A DNA stretch of 64,000 nucleotides, taken from assembly GCF_000468095.1 (NCBI RefSeq), contig NZ_ASZC01000011.1:1-64000 (forward strand), written 5' to 3'. The DNA is from Pantoea sp. AS-PWVM4. Lineage in GTDB: Bacteria > Pseudomonadota > Gammaproteobacteria > Enterobacterales > Enterobacteriaceae. Positions 40,489-49,429 of this stretch are shown here, piece after piece (the first letter of the stretch is position 1; each line of letters opens with the position of its first letter). The notes below the pieces were generated by a model. That model was not told the origin of the DNA and did not search any database. It saw only the letters and a program-made list of their open reading frames with translations. The translations under genes were made by a program, and so were the position numbers.

Positions 40489-41510
40489 TAATGGATCTCA
40501 CTCAGGTAGCGGGCAGAGAACGCCTTCTGCGCATCGGCCATCTGCTGGTAATCAACGGTTTTGGCTCGTGCATAATCGCTGTCTGGCAGAAAGTATTGCT
40601 TCGCTGCTGCCGACATCGCGGAGGTACGTACCGGACGCAGGAAGGCATTTGCCCAGATCGCCTGCCCTTTATCAGACAGCACGTAATCGATCACTTTTTT
40701 GCCGTTGGCCTCATGCGGCGCGTTCTTCACCAGGCTGATAACGTACGGCACCGTTACGGTCCCTTCTTGCGGGATGACAAAAGCCACGTTGGCGTGATCT
40801 TTGTATTTGGCGCGATAGGCGTTGAAGTCGTAGTCGAGCAGGATCGGGATCTCGCCAGAAATCAGGCGGGCATAAGCGGTTTGCTTGGGTACGATCGGCT
40901 GATTGGCCTGCAATTTTTTAAACCAGTTCAGACCCGGCGTGAAGTCGTGCATATTGCCGCCCAGCGCCTGGTTAACCGCCACCGCCGCCACATAACCGAC
41001 GAAAGCGCTGGCGGGATCAAGGTAGCCGATCATCCCTTTGTATTCCGGCTTTAACAGATCATTCCAGGATTGCGGAATCGGCGCGCCGCCCAGCGCATCG
41101 ACGTTGACCATAAAACCCATAGTGCCGGAATGCAGCGCCACCCATTTCCCGTTGGGATCTTTCATTCCGGCCGGTATTTCATCCCAGTGCTGCGGTTTGT
41201 AGCTGGCAGTAACGCCGGCGTTATCCGCCTGGATGCCAAAACTCACGCCGTAATACACCACATCCGCCACCGGATTGCCCTGCTCTGCCACCAATTGCGC
41301 CAGCGCCTGGCCGGAGTTTTTGTTGTCCTGCGGCACCTGAATGCCAGTATCTTGCGCGATGGCTTTCAACTGGGTACCCCAGTCAGCCCATTCCGGCGGG
41401 CAGTTGTAGCAAATCGCGGTCTCCGCCGCCTGGGTCAACCCACTGAATAACGAACCGATAGTCAGGGCCAGCGCCCCGGCGACGATTTTGGCTTTTTTGT
41501 GTAATTTCAT
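40488..41510 (-). CDS. Periplasmic solute-binding protein of the ABC importer
   Basis: A 340-residue binding protein with signal peptide (MKLHKKAKIVAGALALTIGS, cleaved near TQA-AE). It belongs to the family 1 group that binds iron, spermidine/putrescine or 2-aminoethylphosphonate. Landmarks are ADVVYYGVSFG, PQSWNDLLKPEYKGMIGYLDPASA and FLRPVRTSA. I infer an organophosphate ligand from the phosphodiesterase in the same operon. The ATG at 41510 overlaps the repressor stop (ATGA) and follows AGGGA; 46 upstream codons of the frame are shadow. Confidence 0.87.
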   Translation of the reverse strand: MKLHKKAKIVAGALALTIGSLFSGLTQAAETAICYNCPPEWADWGTQLKAIAQDTGIQVPQDNKNSGQALAQLVAEQGNPVADVVYYGVSFGIQADNAGVTASYKPQHWDEIPAGMKDPNGKWVALHSGTMGFMVNVDALGGAPIPQSWNDLLKPEYKGMIGYLDPASAFVGYVAAVAVNQALGGNMHDFTPGLNWFKKLQANQPIVPKQTAYARLISGEIPILLDYDFNAYRAKYKDHANVAFVIPQEGTVTVPYVISLVKNAPHEANGKKVIDYVLSDKGQAIWANAFLRPVRTSAMSAAAKQYFLPDSDYARAKTVDYQQMADAQKAFSARYLSEIH

Positions 41511-42517
41511 GATGGTTCCCTGGTGTTGGCAAGCAAAGAAGCAAAGGGTGCAGCCACGCTTTCGCCGGGCCGCAGTTGATGAGCCAGTACGCGAGTTCCG
41601 CGGCTGGCTGGTTGTAAAAGCATGTCGATGGCGCAGGCACCCAGCCATTCACCAGGCTGCGTCACACTCGCCAGTGACGGGACAAGTTGTTCACCGATAG
41701 CGATGCCATCAAAACCCATCACCGAAAGCTGCTGCGGAACACGTACCCCGGCACGCTGGGCAGCGCCAATCAGGCTGATGGCCAGCAAATCGTTGGTGCA
41801 GATAACCGCAGTTAACGCCGATGGCCCCTGCAACCAGGGTTGCAGCAGGGCAAAATCAGAATGGGTATGGCTGGGCATTTCAATTACTGGCAGGGCAGCC
41901 TGCTGCATGGCATCGCAGTAGCCCTGATAACGCAGGCGGGCACGGTCGGATTGCAACATCGGACCGGCAATCATGCCGATGTGTTGATGCCCGAGCTGCC
42001 GCAGATAGTCTGTTGCTTCGCGCAACGCCCGGCGGTTATCGACACACACCGCAGGCCAGTCGTTTTGTTGCGGCACATTATGCGCCAGCACAAACGGCAT
42101 CTGTGCCTCATGCAGGGTATGCAGCACCGCGCTGTTGTCGGCATCCGCCACGGTCAAAACCAGCCCGGCAACCCGCTGGCGCAACATATGTTCGACAATT
42201 GCCGCTTCGCGCTCAGGCTGATAATCACTGGTCGCCACCAACAGCCCAAATCCCGCATCACGCGCCTCGCGCTCCATAGCCTGAAGCTGCTGGGAAAAGA
42301 TCGGGTTAAGCAATGAAGGTAGCAGTACGCCAAGCGTGGTGGAGCTTTGCGTACGCAGCTGGCGGGCAATATGATTCGGGCGAAAACCCAACTGTTCCGA
42401 TGCAGCCAGGACCTTATTCAGGGTAGCTGGTCGCAGCAGATGGGGATCAGAGAAGGCGCGTGCCGCCGTGGCGCGCGAGACGCCAGCCAGCTTTGCCACA
42501 CTCACTAAATCGGACAT
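41507..42517 (-). CDS. LacI-family transcriptional repressor of the phosphodiester operon
   Basis: A 336-residue regulator. The N-terminal HTH is VSVAKLAGVSRATAARAFSD, followed by the hinge helix region NHIARQLRTQ and a periplasmic-binding-protein-like effector domain (GVLLPSLLNPIFSQQL, VICTNDLLAIS, MGFDGIAIGEQL). The ATG at 42517 has GAGG upstream; 12 more codons of open frame would run through the palindrome. It is the first gene of the operon, translationally coupled to the binding protein, and almost certainly controls it and itself through the palindrome just upstream. Effector unknown. Confidence 0.92.
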   Translation of the reverse strand: MSDLVSVAKLAGVSRATAARAFSDPHLLRPATLNKVLAASEQLGFRPNHIARQLRTQSSTTLGVLLPSLLNPIFSQQLQAMEREARDAGFGLLVATSDYQPEREAAIVEHMLRQRVAGLVLTVADADNSAVLHTLHEAQMPFVLAHNVPQQNDWPAVCVDNRRALREATDYLRQLGHQHIGMIAGPMLQSDRARLRYQGYCDAMQQAALPVIEMPSHTHSDFALLQPWLQGPSALTAVICTNDLLAISLIGAAQRAGVRVPQQLSVMGFDGIAIGEQLVPSLASVTQPGEWLGACAIDMLLQPASRGTRVLAHQLRPGESVAAPFASLLANTREPS

Positions 42518-42533
42518 GTTCGCCTCGTAGGTT

Positions 42534-42557
42534 GCCAATGAGATCGATCTCATTGGC
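42534..42557. promoter_or_regulatory. Perfect 24-bp palindromic operator of the LacI-type repressor
   Basis: GCCAATGAGATC (42534-42545) is followed directly by its exact reverse complement GATCTCATTGGC (42546-42557). It lies 16 bases upstream of the repressor start codon. LacI-family proteins bind symmetric sites with a central CpG; here the centre is the CG of ATCGAT. No second copy was noticed in the window. Confidence 0.85.
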
Positions 42558-42643
42558 GCTTAACTTAGCGGTGAACTGTGACAACCACATCGCGCGGAGA
42601 TGACAACAAGATGACAGCAGCGCATGCTGCCGTCTGGGGAAAA

Positions 42644-43252
42644 TTACAGCATCAGGAAGGCATAACCTTCGTTTTGCAGCGTCGCCACGGTGGTGCCGCT
42701 GGAGAGGGTATGCGTTACCATCGGGTCAATCCATTCACGCTCCAGTTGATGGAAAGCCACCGACTGATCGCAAATCGACACCTTGACCCCGGCCTTTTCC
42801 AGTTCGCTGATCAACTTCAGGTTAGGGTTATCCACGCCGTAGGCTTTGCGGAACTGTTCATTGTTCAGCGCTGCCGGGACTGCATCGCTATTGATCGACA
42901 CCACAAAGTTCAGTTGTTCCAACGGCACACCGGCAGCGTAATAAAGATTCGTTACCCGCGCTACCCGCTCCAGCCCGAGATTCGGCTGGCGAATATCCCC
43001 CTCACTGCGGTTAATCTGGAACACGATTTTATTGCTCAAACCAGGCGTGCTGGCCGGATTGTATGCAGGCGTGTCAACAAAGTGGATCTTGCCGTAACCC
43101 GCGATTGCTGGCGTGCTCCAGAAATCGGCCGGTTCGGTTTTCTTATCCGCAAAGCGGTCGCTGAATTTATCGACCATATCGGGAATCTGGAGCACATTGC
43201 CGCCAACAAAACCGGCCAGTGCTGCCACAACAATGTATGTCGCTGGACGCAT
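42644..43252 (-). CDS. DsrE/DsrF-like exported or anchored protein, copy 2
   Basis: A 202-residue protein with an N-terminal hydrophobic segment (TYIVVAALAGFVGGNVL) and a DsrE-like alpha/beta domain. FWSTPAIAGYGKIHF, GLSNKIVFQI and PNLGLERVARVTNLYYAAGV are shared with its neighbour. The conserved Cys lies in VKVSICDQSVAFH, in the position of the active Cys of DsrE/YchN sulfur-carrier folds. The ATG at 43252 follows GAGGAGA. Function unknown; sulfur relay or redox in the periplasm is conceivable. Confidence 0.75.
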   Translation of the reverse strand: MRPATYIVVAALAGFVGGNVLQIPDMVDKFSDRFADKKTEPADFWSTPAIAGYGKIHFVDTPAYNPASTPGLSNKIVFQINRSEGDIRQPNLGLERVARVTNLYYAAGVPLEQLNFVVSINSDAVPAALNNEQFRKAYGVDNPNLKLISELEKAGVKVSICDQSVAFHQLEREWIDPMVTHTLSSGTTVATLQNEGYAFLML

Positions 43253-43286
43253 TTCACTTCTCCTCAACCATCATCAAAATGCCTGT

Positions 43287-43892
43287 TTACATTTGCAACC
43301 ACGCATAACCCTGATTTTGCAGCGTCGACACCGTGGTCGGGCTGGAGAGCGCGTGAATCACCGATTTATCGATCCAGTCATTGGGATAATGATGAAACGC
43401 CACCGACTGATCGCACACCGACACCTTTACCCCTTGCTTGTTCAACTCCGCAATCAGCGGCAGATTGGGGTTATCGGTGCCATAAAATTGTTTGAAATGC
43501 GTGTTATCCAGCATCGCCGGGGTGGCATCTCCGGTGACCGATACCACAAAATGCAGCTGATCGGCCGGTACGCCCGAGGCGATGTAGAGATTAACCACCC
43601 TTGCTACGCGCTCAAGGCCGAGATTAGGCCGGGCAATATCACCTTCGTTTTTAGTGAGCTGAAAGACGATCTTGTTGCTCAGTCCAGGCACAGGTTTAAA
43701 AGCGGCATCGGCTTCGTAATGGATCTTGCCGTACCCTTCGATACCCGGGGTACTCCAGAAACCTTCCGGGTCCGCTGGTGGAGCAGAAAAGTGGTTCATG
43801 ACACGTTGATAGATGTCATCGCTTCTGCTGACGACAGCACCGACAAAACCCCCAACAATCGCGATCAGGGCCCAGGAGACAGCAGTACGCAT
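43287..43892 (-). CDS. DsrE/DsrF-like exported or anchored protein, copy 1
   Basis: A 201-residue paralogue of the next gene, with the same plan: hydrophobic N-terminus (AVSWALIAIVGGFVGAVV), FWSTPGIEGYGKIHY, PNLGLERVARVVNLYIASGV, and Cys in VKVSVCDQSVAFH. ATG 43892 follows GGAG; 13 upstream codons are shadow. The two genes are 34 bases apart and are probably co-transcribed. About half of the residues are identical by eye, which indicates an old tandem duplication. Confidence 0.75.
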   Translation of the reverse strand: MRTAVSWALIAIVGGFVGAVVSRSDDIYQRVMNHFSAPPADPEGFWSTPGIEGYGKIHYEADAAFKPVPGLSNKIVFQLTKNEGDIARPNLGLERVARVVNLYIASGVPADQLHFVVSVTGDATPAMLDNTHFKQFYGTDNPNLPLIAELNKQGVKVSVCDQSVAFHHYPNDWIDKSVIHALSSPTTVSTLQNQGYAWLQM

Positions 43893-44598
43893 AGAGACAC
43901 TCCGGCAGGCATGGAAAGTCCGTTTGAACAAAGTACGTTATCTATACCACACCAGGACAACGCCTAAAGCAGGCGGATTTACTGCCCGCGCACGGTTTAC
44001 TTGCAGGAAAAATAATTAGCGAGACTAATTGAATAACAACCTTGATGGAGCCTGAGCGAGGAGTTGAAAAATAGCTGGTCGGAAGTTTTGCCGGTAACAG
44101 GGATTGTCATGACAAACACCGACTTAAAATATGGCCGTCTTAATGTACAGTGCCGCATTTAACCTTTTGCGGCATGATAAAGAATGTCGATGGATAAAAT
44201 GGGCCAGTTCAGGCTTAGATAGCTTGTTTTTCAGAGAAAACCTGGAAAAACTTATGCCAGGTTCAATAATTTTGAGTAACTTTACCAATCTTTAATCTGA
44301 GCCAACCGAAAACAGCCTGCTGGCGTCCAGGTCGCTTTATTCAAATTTTTGCTGCTTTTATCAACAGGCAACAGCAACATTTTGCATTCATCACATCCCC
44401 CTGCTTTGCTTGCTTGTATGCTGCGGGTGGTTAAGATAAACAATCATCCCAACATTGGTAGCGGCGCGATTTATCGCGCATCTTTCAAAACTGCGCGATA
44501 AATCGCGCCGCTACCAATGTGCGTTAACTGAACGGCTTTACAGAACATTTGCACCACTTAACGGTCCAATTTCCGGACACTTTTTACAGGATCAAGGC
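43893..44598. other. Long intergenic region upstream of bepA
   Basis: About 700 bases without a supported gene, between the divergent DsrE pair and bepA. It holds a REPIN-like pair at 44458-44514, AT-rich stretches at 44160-44350 and no tRNA, sRNA or terminator I can defend. A 16-codon frame at 44110 has no conserved look. The promoters of both flanking units must lie here. Confidence 0.5.
44458..44514. repeat. REPIN-like inverted REP pair, near-perfect
   Basis: Arms 44458-44481 and 44491-44514, close together (a spacer of about ten bases). The symmetry extends outward as ACATTG...CAATGT (44452-44520), the longest inverted repeat of the family here. Confidence 0.9.
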
Positions 44599-46065
44599 AT
44601 GTTTAACCGGTTGAAAAAATCAGCGCTGGCAGCCCTTATTCCTGCGCTGCTTCTCACGCCTGTGCTGAGCGTCAGGGCTGACGTGAGCGACTCTCTGCCC
44701 GATATTGGCACCACGGCAGGCGCAACGCTGTCGATTAACCAGGAATTACAGATCGGTGATTTCTATGTACGACAACTGCGGGCCAGTGCACCACTGATCA
44801 ACGATCCGCTGTTAAATCAATATATCAATCAACTCGGACAGCGGCTGGTGGCGCACGCCGATTCAGTGCGTACACCGTTTCATTTTTATCTGATCCAGAA
44901 TGATGAGCTGAACGCCTTCGCCTTCTTCGGTGGCAACGTGGTGCTGCACTCGGCGCTGTTCCGCTTTACCGATAATGAAAGCCAGCTGGCATCGGTGATG
45001 GCGCATGAAATTTCGCACGTCACCCAGCGCCATCTGGCGCGTGCGATGGAAGAGCAAAAACGCAATGCACCGCTGACCTGGGTCGGTGCGCTTGGCTCGA
45101 TTCTGCTGGCTATTGCTAACCCGCAAGCGGGTATGGCCGGGTTAATGGGTACCCTCGCCGGAACCCAGCAGGGTATGATTAGCTTTACGCAAGCGAATGA
45201 ACAGGAGGCCGATCGCATCGGCATTCAGGTGTTGCAGCGTGCCGGGTTTGATCCCCAGGCGATGCCAAATTTCCTGCAAAAACTGGCTGACCAGAGCCGC
45301 TTCTCTTCCAAACCCCCGGAAATTCTGCTAACTCACCCCCTGCCCGATAGCCGCCTGGCGGATGCGCGCAACCGCGCGAACCAGATGCGACCGGTGGTGG
45401 TGCAATCATCGCAGGATTTTTATATGGCGAAGGTACGCGCACTTGGCATGTATTCCACCGGTCAAAACCAACTGACAGATGACCTGCTCGATCAATACGC
45501 CAAGGGCAATACCCGCGAACAGCAGGCTTCACAATACGGCAAAGCGGTGCAGTTTTTACAGGCGAAAAGCTTTGAAAACGCGAAGAAAATCATCTCCCCG
45601 ATGCTGACTAAACAACCGGATAATGTCTGGTTTCTCGATATCATGAGCGACATCGACATCGGTCTGAATCAGCCACAACAGGCCATCAAGATGTTGAGCA
45701 GCGCCAAGGGCAGCAACAGCAATCCGGTGATTCAGCTTAACCTCGCCAATGCCTATGTCGAAGCCAAACAACCGGCCAATGCCAGCCGTATTCTTCATCG
45801 TTATACCTGGTCGAATCCCAACGATCCTAACGGCTGGGATCTGCTGGCGCAGGCATCGGCAGCCCAGGGTTTACAGGATGAGGAGTTGTCGGCACGCGCG
45901 GAGGGTCTGGCGTTAAATGGTCAGATGGATCAGGCGATCAGAGCGCTTAGCAGCGCCAGCGCCCAGGTGCCGCTCGGTAGCCTGAAACAGGCGCGTTATG
46001 ACGCGCGTATTGATCAATTCAGAGAGCTGCAAAAACGCTTCCAACAGTATCAAAAAGGATCGTAA
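44599..46065 (+). CDS. bepA: Periplasmic metalloprotease and chaperone BepA (YfgC)
   Basis: Quality-control protease of outer-membrane assembly. It helps LptD mature and degrades stalled barrel proteins together with the Bam complex. A signal peptide (ending SVRA-DVSD) is followed by an M48 zinc-metallopeptidase domain with HEISH (His136, Glu137, His140) and the third ligand in [10 protein letters not shown]. The C-terminal half is TPR repeats ([36 protein letters not shown]). The ATG at 44599 gives 488 aa, near the E. coli 487; the frame's 48 upstream codons are inside a repeat. Confidence 0.96.
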   Translation: MFNRLKKSALAALIPALLLTPVLSVRADVSDSLPDIGTTAGATLSINQELQIGDFYVRQLRASAPLINDPLLNQYINQLGQRLVAHADSVRTPFHFYLIQNDELNAFAFFGGNVVLHSALFRFTDNESQLASVMAHEISHVTQRHLARAMEEQKRNAPLTWVGALGSILLAIANPQAGMAGLMGTLAGTQQGMISFTQANEQEADRIGIQVLQRAGFDPQAMPNFLQKLADQSRFSSKPPEILLTHPLPDSRLADARNRANQMRPVVVQSSQDFYMAKVRALGMYSTGQNQLTDDLLDQYAKGNTREQQASQYGKAVQFLQAKSFENAKKIISPMLTKQPDNVWFLDIMSDIDIGLNQPQQAIKMLSSAKGSNSNPVIQLNLANAYVEAKQPANASRILHRYTWSNPNDPNGWDLLAQASAAQGLQDEELSARAEGLALNGQMDQAIRALSSASAQVPLGSLKQARYDARIDQFRELQKRFQQYQKGS

Positions 46066-46067
46066 TC

Positions 46068-46415
46068 ATGGTGACCATTTATCATAATCCACGTTGCAGC
46101 AAGAGCCGCGAGACGCTGGCGCTGCTGCAACAGCAGGGAGTGCAGCCGGAAGTGGTGCTGTATCTGGAAACACCGCCTGATGCGCAAACGCTGAAAGCGT
46201 TGCTGAAAAAACTGGGTATTACGAGTGCACGCGAGCTGATGCGCCGCAAAGAAGATCTGTATAAATCGCTGGGGTTAGCTGAACCCGGTCTTAGCGAGGA
46301 TCAGCTGATTCAGGCGCTGGTTGAGCATCCCAAACTGATCGAGCGCCCGATTGTAATCAACGGTGAACAGGCGCGCCTTGGCCGCCCGCCCGAAGCGGTG
46401 CTGGAGATTATTTAA
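46068..46415 (+). CDS. yfgD: ArsC-family oxidoreductase YfgD
   Basis: A 115-residue thioredoxin-fold protein of the arsenate reductase family. The active Cys10 lies in [13 protein letters not shown], and the family's RxxxLGRPPE motif is near the end ([14 protein letters not shown]). E. coli YfgD is its match, also next to bepA and hda. Arsenate reduction has not been tested here and no ars genes are near. Two bases after bepA, so in one transcript. Confidence 0.92.
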   Translation: MVTIYHNPRCSKSRETLALLQQQGVQPEVVLYLETPPDAQTLKALLKKLGITSARELMRRKEDLYKSLGLAEPGLSEDQLIQALVEHPKLIERPIVINGEQARLGRPPEAVLEII

Positions 46416-47113
46416 AGCCCCAGCGCTTCTTTAACAAAGGGAATGGTGAGTTTACGCTGCGCGCTGATGGAGGCGCGATCCAGTCGATCCAGGGTTTCAA
46501 ACAGAGTACGCATTTCGCGGTCGAGGCGTTTCAACAGGAAACGCCCGACATCCTCCGGCAATTCAAAGCCGCGGATCCCGGCACGCAATTGCATCGCCTG
46601 CAACTTGTCGTCATCCGACAATGGCTGTAAACGGTAAATCTGGCCCCAGTCGAGACGTGATGCCAGATCCGGCAACCCGAGATTGAGCTGGCGCGGCGGG
46701 CGATCGCCGGTGATCAACAGACGGGTTTTGCCGATTTCCAGAATGCGGTTATAGAGATCAAAGATCGCCATCTCCCACTCGGCGTCCCCGGCGATGCACT
46801 CGATATTATCGATGCACACCAGCGCCAGATGCTCCATCCCTTCCAGCACTTCCGGTACGAACCAGGTGCGTTTATCCAGTGGGACATAGCCGACCGCTTC
46901 ACCGCGTGCCGACATTTCAGCACAAGCAGCGTGCAGCAGATGGCTGCGGCCACCGCCTTCGCGCGACCAGAAATAGAGATAGCTGCCGTGTTGTTGCACC
47001 AGCGCACCCTGAAGTGCGGCTAACAGGGACGGATTTTCCCCAGGCCAAAAGCTGGCAAAGGTTTCGTCATCAGGTAAGTAAAGTGGCAGTGAAAGCTGTG
47101 CCGGCGTGTTCAG
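46412..47113 (-). CDS. hda: Hda, DnaA-homologous regulator of replication initiation
   Basis: AAA+ protein (233 aa) that, bound to the DNA clamp, makes DnaA hydrolyse ATP and so prevents re-initiation. The clamp-binding motif QLSLPLYLP is at the N-terminus. Sensor and arginine-finger regions include [21 protein letters not shown], split at LNLG. A CTG start at 47113 is chosen: it gives MNTPAQLSL, as in E. coli (where CUG was shown to be used), and follows TGAGG at the right distance. The annotated-type ATG far upstream would overlap uraA's end. A GTG two codons upstream is the alternative. Confidence 0.9.
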   Translation of the reverse strand: MNTPAQLSLPLYLPDDETFASFWPGENPSLLAALQGALVQQHGSYLYFWSREGGGRSHLLHAACAEMSARGEAVGYVPLDKRTWFVPEVLEGMEHLALVCIDNIECIAGDAEWEMAIFDLYNRILEIGKTRLLITGDRPPRQLNLGLPDLASRLDWGQIYRLQPLSDDDKLQAMQLRAGIRGFELPEDVGRFLLKRLDREMRTLFETLDRLDRASISAQRKLTIPFVKEALGL

Positions 47114-47206
47114 AAGCACCTCAGCGTATGAACGGGCAGAAAACGGGGCAAGTCTATCACGATCCTTGCCAGAGATGAACCGGGCTTCCCTGCCCGGCAA
47201 ACGCGC

Positions 47207-48490
47207 TTAGGGTTCGCGTTGCTCTTCAGCATCCAGAACCACTTCTTCCGGACGTAACAAGCTGATTACGCGGAAGATCAGGCTGAGTGCCACGCCAACA
47301 ATGGTCGCCAGCGCCATACCTTTCAGTTCGGCGGCACCGATATGCACTTTGGCACCGCTGACGCCGATGATCAGGATCACCGAAGTGAGGATCAGATTCT
47401 GCGCTTTGTTGTAATCCACTTTGGATTCAATCAGCACACGAATACCTGAAGCACCGATCACCCCGTACAGCAGCAGTGACACGCCACCCATCACCGGCAC
47501 CGGAATCGCCTGAATCGCGGCGGCCAGTTTGCCGACGCAGGAGAGCAGAATCGCCAGGATTGCCGCCCCGCCGATCACCCAGGTGCTGTAGACACGGGTG
47601 ATCGCCATGACGCCGATGTTCTCACCGTAGGTGGTGTTGGGGGTTGAACCAAAGAAACCGGAGATCATGGTGGAAAGGCCGTTGGCGAACATGGAACGAT
47701 GCAGGCCCGGATCGCGGATCAGATCTTTTTTCACGATATTCGCCGTCACCACCAGGTGACCAACGTGCTCGGCGATCACCACCAACGCCGCAGGCAGAAT
47801 GGTCAACATCGCCGCCCACTCAAAACGTGGCGTATAGAACGTCGGCAGTGCAAACCACGGCGCATTCTCAACCGACGCCCAGTTTACGATGCCCATATAA
47901 GAAGAAAGCGCGTAGCCAACCAGCACACCAATCAGAATCGGGATAATGGCAAAGAAGCCACGGAACAGCACGGAGCCAAACACGGTAACACCCAGCGTCA
48001 CCAGCGAAATAAACACGGTGGTGCCATCCGGTGAGGTGCCCTCAGCAGGCAGCAGACCAGCCATATTGGCCGCCACGCCCGCCAGCTCAAGGCCGATAAC
48101 CGCCACAATCGCACCCATTGCCGCAGGCGGGAACATCACGTCCAGCCAGCCGGTGCCCGCCTTTTTCACTATCAGGGCAACAACACAGAACAGGAAACCG
48201 CAGAGGATGAAGCCGCCCAGCGCGACTTCATAGCCCAACGGTAACAGCAGCAGCACCGGAGAAATAAAGGCGAAGCTGGAGCCGAGATAAGCCGGGATTT
48301 TCCCTTTACAGATGAAGAGATACAGCAGCGTCCCTACCCCGTTAAACAGCAGCACCGTGGCCGGGTTGATGTGAAACAAAATCGGCACCAGCACGGTTGC
48401 GCCAAACATGGCGAACAGATGTTGCAGACTGAGTGGAATGGTTTTGAGTAGCGGCGGTCGTTCGCTAACGCCGATGGCGCGACGAGTCAT
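47207..48490 (-). CDS. uraA: Uracil permease UraA
   Basis: Inner-membrane uracil:proton symporter (427 aa, NAT/NCS2 family). Fourteen hydrophobic segments; substrate-site motifs AEHVGHLVVTANIVKKDL and FFGSTPNTTYGENIGVMAIT, split at natural boundaries, identify it. It follows upp by about 70 bases and the two form one pyrimidine-salvage operon with an intergenic hairpin. hda is close downstream. Confidence 0.95.
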   Translation of the reverse strand: MTRRAIGVSERPPLLKTIPLSLQHLFAMFGATVLVPILFHINPATVLLFNGVGTLLYLFICKGKIPAYLGSSFAFISPVLLLLPLGYEVALGGFILCGFLFCVVALIVKKAGTGWLDVMFPPAAMGAIVAVIGLELAGVAANMAGLLPAEGTSPDGTTVFISLVTLGVTVFGSVLFRGFFAIIPILIGVLVGYALSSYMGIVNWASVENAPWFALPTFYTPRFEWAAMLTILPAALVVIAEHVGHLVVTANIVKKDLIRDPGLHRSMFANGLSTMISGFFGSTPNTTYGENIGVMAITRVYSTWVIGGAAILAILLSCVGKLAAAIQAIPVPVMGGVSLLLYGVIGASGIRVLIESKVDYNKAQNLILTSVILIIGVSGAKVHIGAAELKGMALATIVGVALSLIFRVISLLRPEEVVLDAEEQREP

Positions 48491-48527
48491 TCAGTGATCC
48501 CCTTGAGTTGTGTGGTGCATTTTTGCC

Positions 48528-48556
48528 AAAAAAAAGCCGACTCTCTGGCCGGCTGC
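48528..48556 (-). terminator. Hairpin between upp and uraA
   Basis: On the minus strand AGCCG (48554-48550) and CGGCT (48539-48535) frame a loop and are followed by a run of eight T. It resembles a terminator inside the upp-uraA operon and would lower uraA expression relative to upp. Confidence 0.7.
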
Positions 48557-48561
48557 TTTAT

Positions 48562-49188
48562 TTATTTGGTTCCGAAAATCTTGTCGCCGGCATCGCCGAG
48601 ACCAGGAATAATGTATCCCTTCTCGTTCAGGCCTTTGTCGATTGAAGCGGTATAGAGTTCAACGTCCGGATGCGCTTTTTCCAGCGCGGCAATACCTTCC
48701 GGTGCAGCCACCAGCACCAACACCTTGATGCTGTTACAACCGGCTTTTTTCAGCAGGTCGATAGTGGCGATCATCGAGCCGCCGGTTGCCAGCATCGGAT
48801 CCACCACCAGCGCCATGCGCTCTTCGATGTTGGAAACCAGTTTCTGGAAGTACGGTACCGGCTCCAGCGTCTCTTCATCACGGTAAACGCCGACCACGCT
48901 GATACGCGCGCTCGGTACGTGTTCCAGCACGCCTTCCATCATGCCCAGACCGGCACGCAGAATCGGTACGACGGTAATTTTTTTGCCTTTGATTTGTTCG
49001 ATTTCTACCGGGCCATTCCAGCCTTCAATCGTAACGCGCTCGGTTGCCAGGTCGGCAGTGGCTTCATAAGTCAGCAGGCTGCCAACTTCTGACGCCAGTT
49101 CGCGGAAGCGTTTAGTACTGACATCATGCTCACGCATCAGGCCCAGTTTATGTTTGACCAGCGGGTGTTTGACTTCCACGATCTTCAT
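48562..49188 (-). CDS. upp: Uracil phosphoribosyltransferase Upp
   Basis: Cytoplasmic salvage enzyme that joins uracil and PRPP to give UMP. The PRPP-binding loop is [32 protein letters not shown] opens the protein and the uracil site [17 protein letters not shown] closes it. The length (208 aa) equals the E. coli enzyme. Divergent from purM. Regulation by UTP is inferred from the start region (see 49216-49238). Confidence 0.98.
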   Translation of the reverse strand: MKIVEVKHPLVKHKLGLMREHDVSTKRFRELASEVGSLLTYEATADLATERVTIEGWNGPVEIEQIKGKKITVVPILRAGLGMMEGVLEHVPSARISVVGVYRDEETLEPVPYFQKLVSNIEERMALVVDPMLATGGSMIATIDLLKKAGCNSIKVLVLVAAPEGIAALEKAHPDVELYTASIDKGLNEKGYIIPGLGDAGDKIFGTK

Positions 49189-49215
49189 GATTGTTCTCCC
49201 GGAATTGAGTTGAGC

Positions 49216-49238
49216 TAAAAAAAAATCGCGGGATTATA
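49216..49238 (-). promoter_or_regulatory. upp promoter with G-A-T9 start region (UTP-sensitive type)
   Basis: The minus strand reads TATAAT (49238-49233), CCCGC, then GATTTTTTTTTA (49227-49216). In E. coli upp and codBA, a G/A start followed by a T-run gives reiterative transcription and start-site switching, so that expression falls when UTP is high. The same arrangement is seen here. The -35 region is weak (ATGGCG). Confidence 0.78.
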
Positions 49239-49350
49239 CCGCCTTTTTCCTGCTGCGCCATATGTCATTGGTCAATACAACGCCTTCCACCATCTGAGAT
49301 TAAGGATTAGCGAAAAAGCGGTGCCGTGCAAAGGGGGCGTGAGATGGGAC

Positions 49351-49366
49351 TCGCAAACGTTTGCCT
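49351..49366. promoter_or_regulatory. PurR operator of purM-purN
   Basis: TCGCAAACGTTTGCCT matches the PurR consensus ACGCAAACGTTTGCGT at 14 of 16 positions, 64 bases upstream of the purM start codon. purMN is a known PurR target in E. coli. Confidence 0.85.
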
Positions 49367-49429
49367 GCGCTGGTAGAATTACGCCGCTTTATTTTAACCA
49401 CCAACCGCAACTCGCGTGGGGATTCCGCA

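Noticed and set aside
44110-44160. 16-codon frame in the bepA leader region
   Set aside because: No RBS or conserved pattern; too short to support.
46068-46415. YfgD as a true arsenate resistance gene
   Set aside because: It is ArsC-like, but no arsR, arsB or acr3 is nearby and the locus is the conserved yfgD site.
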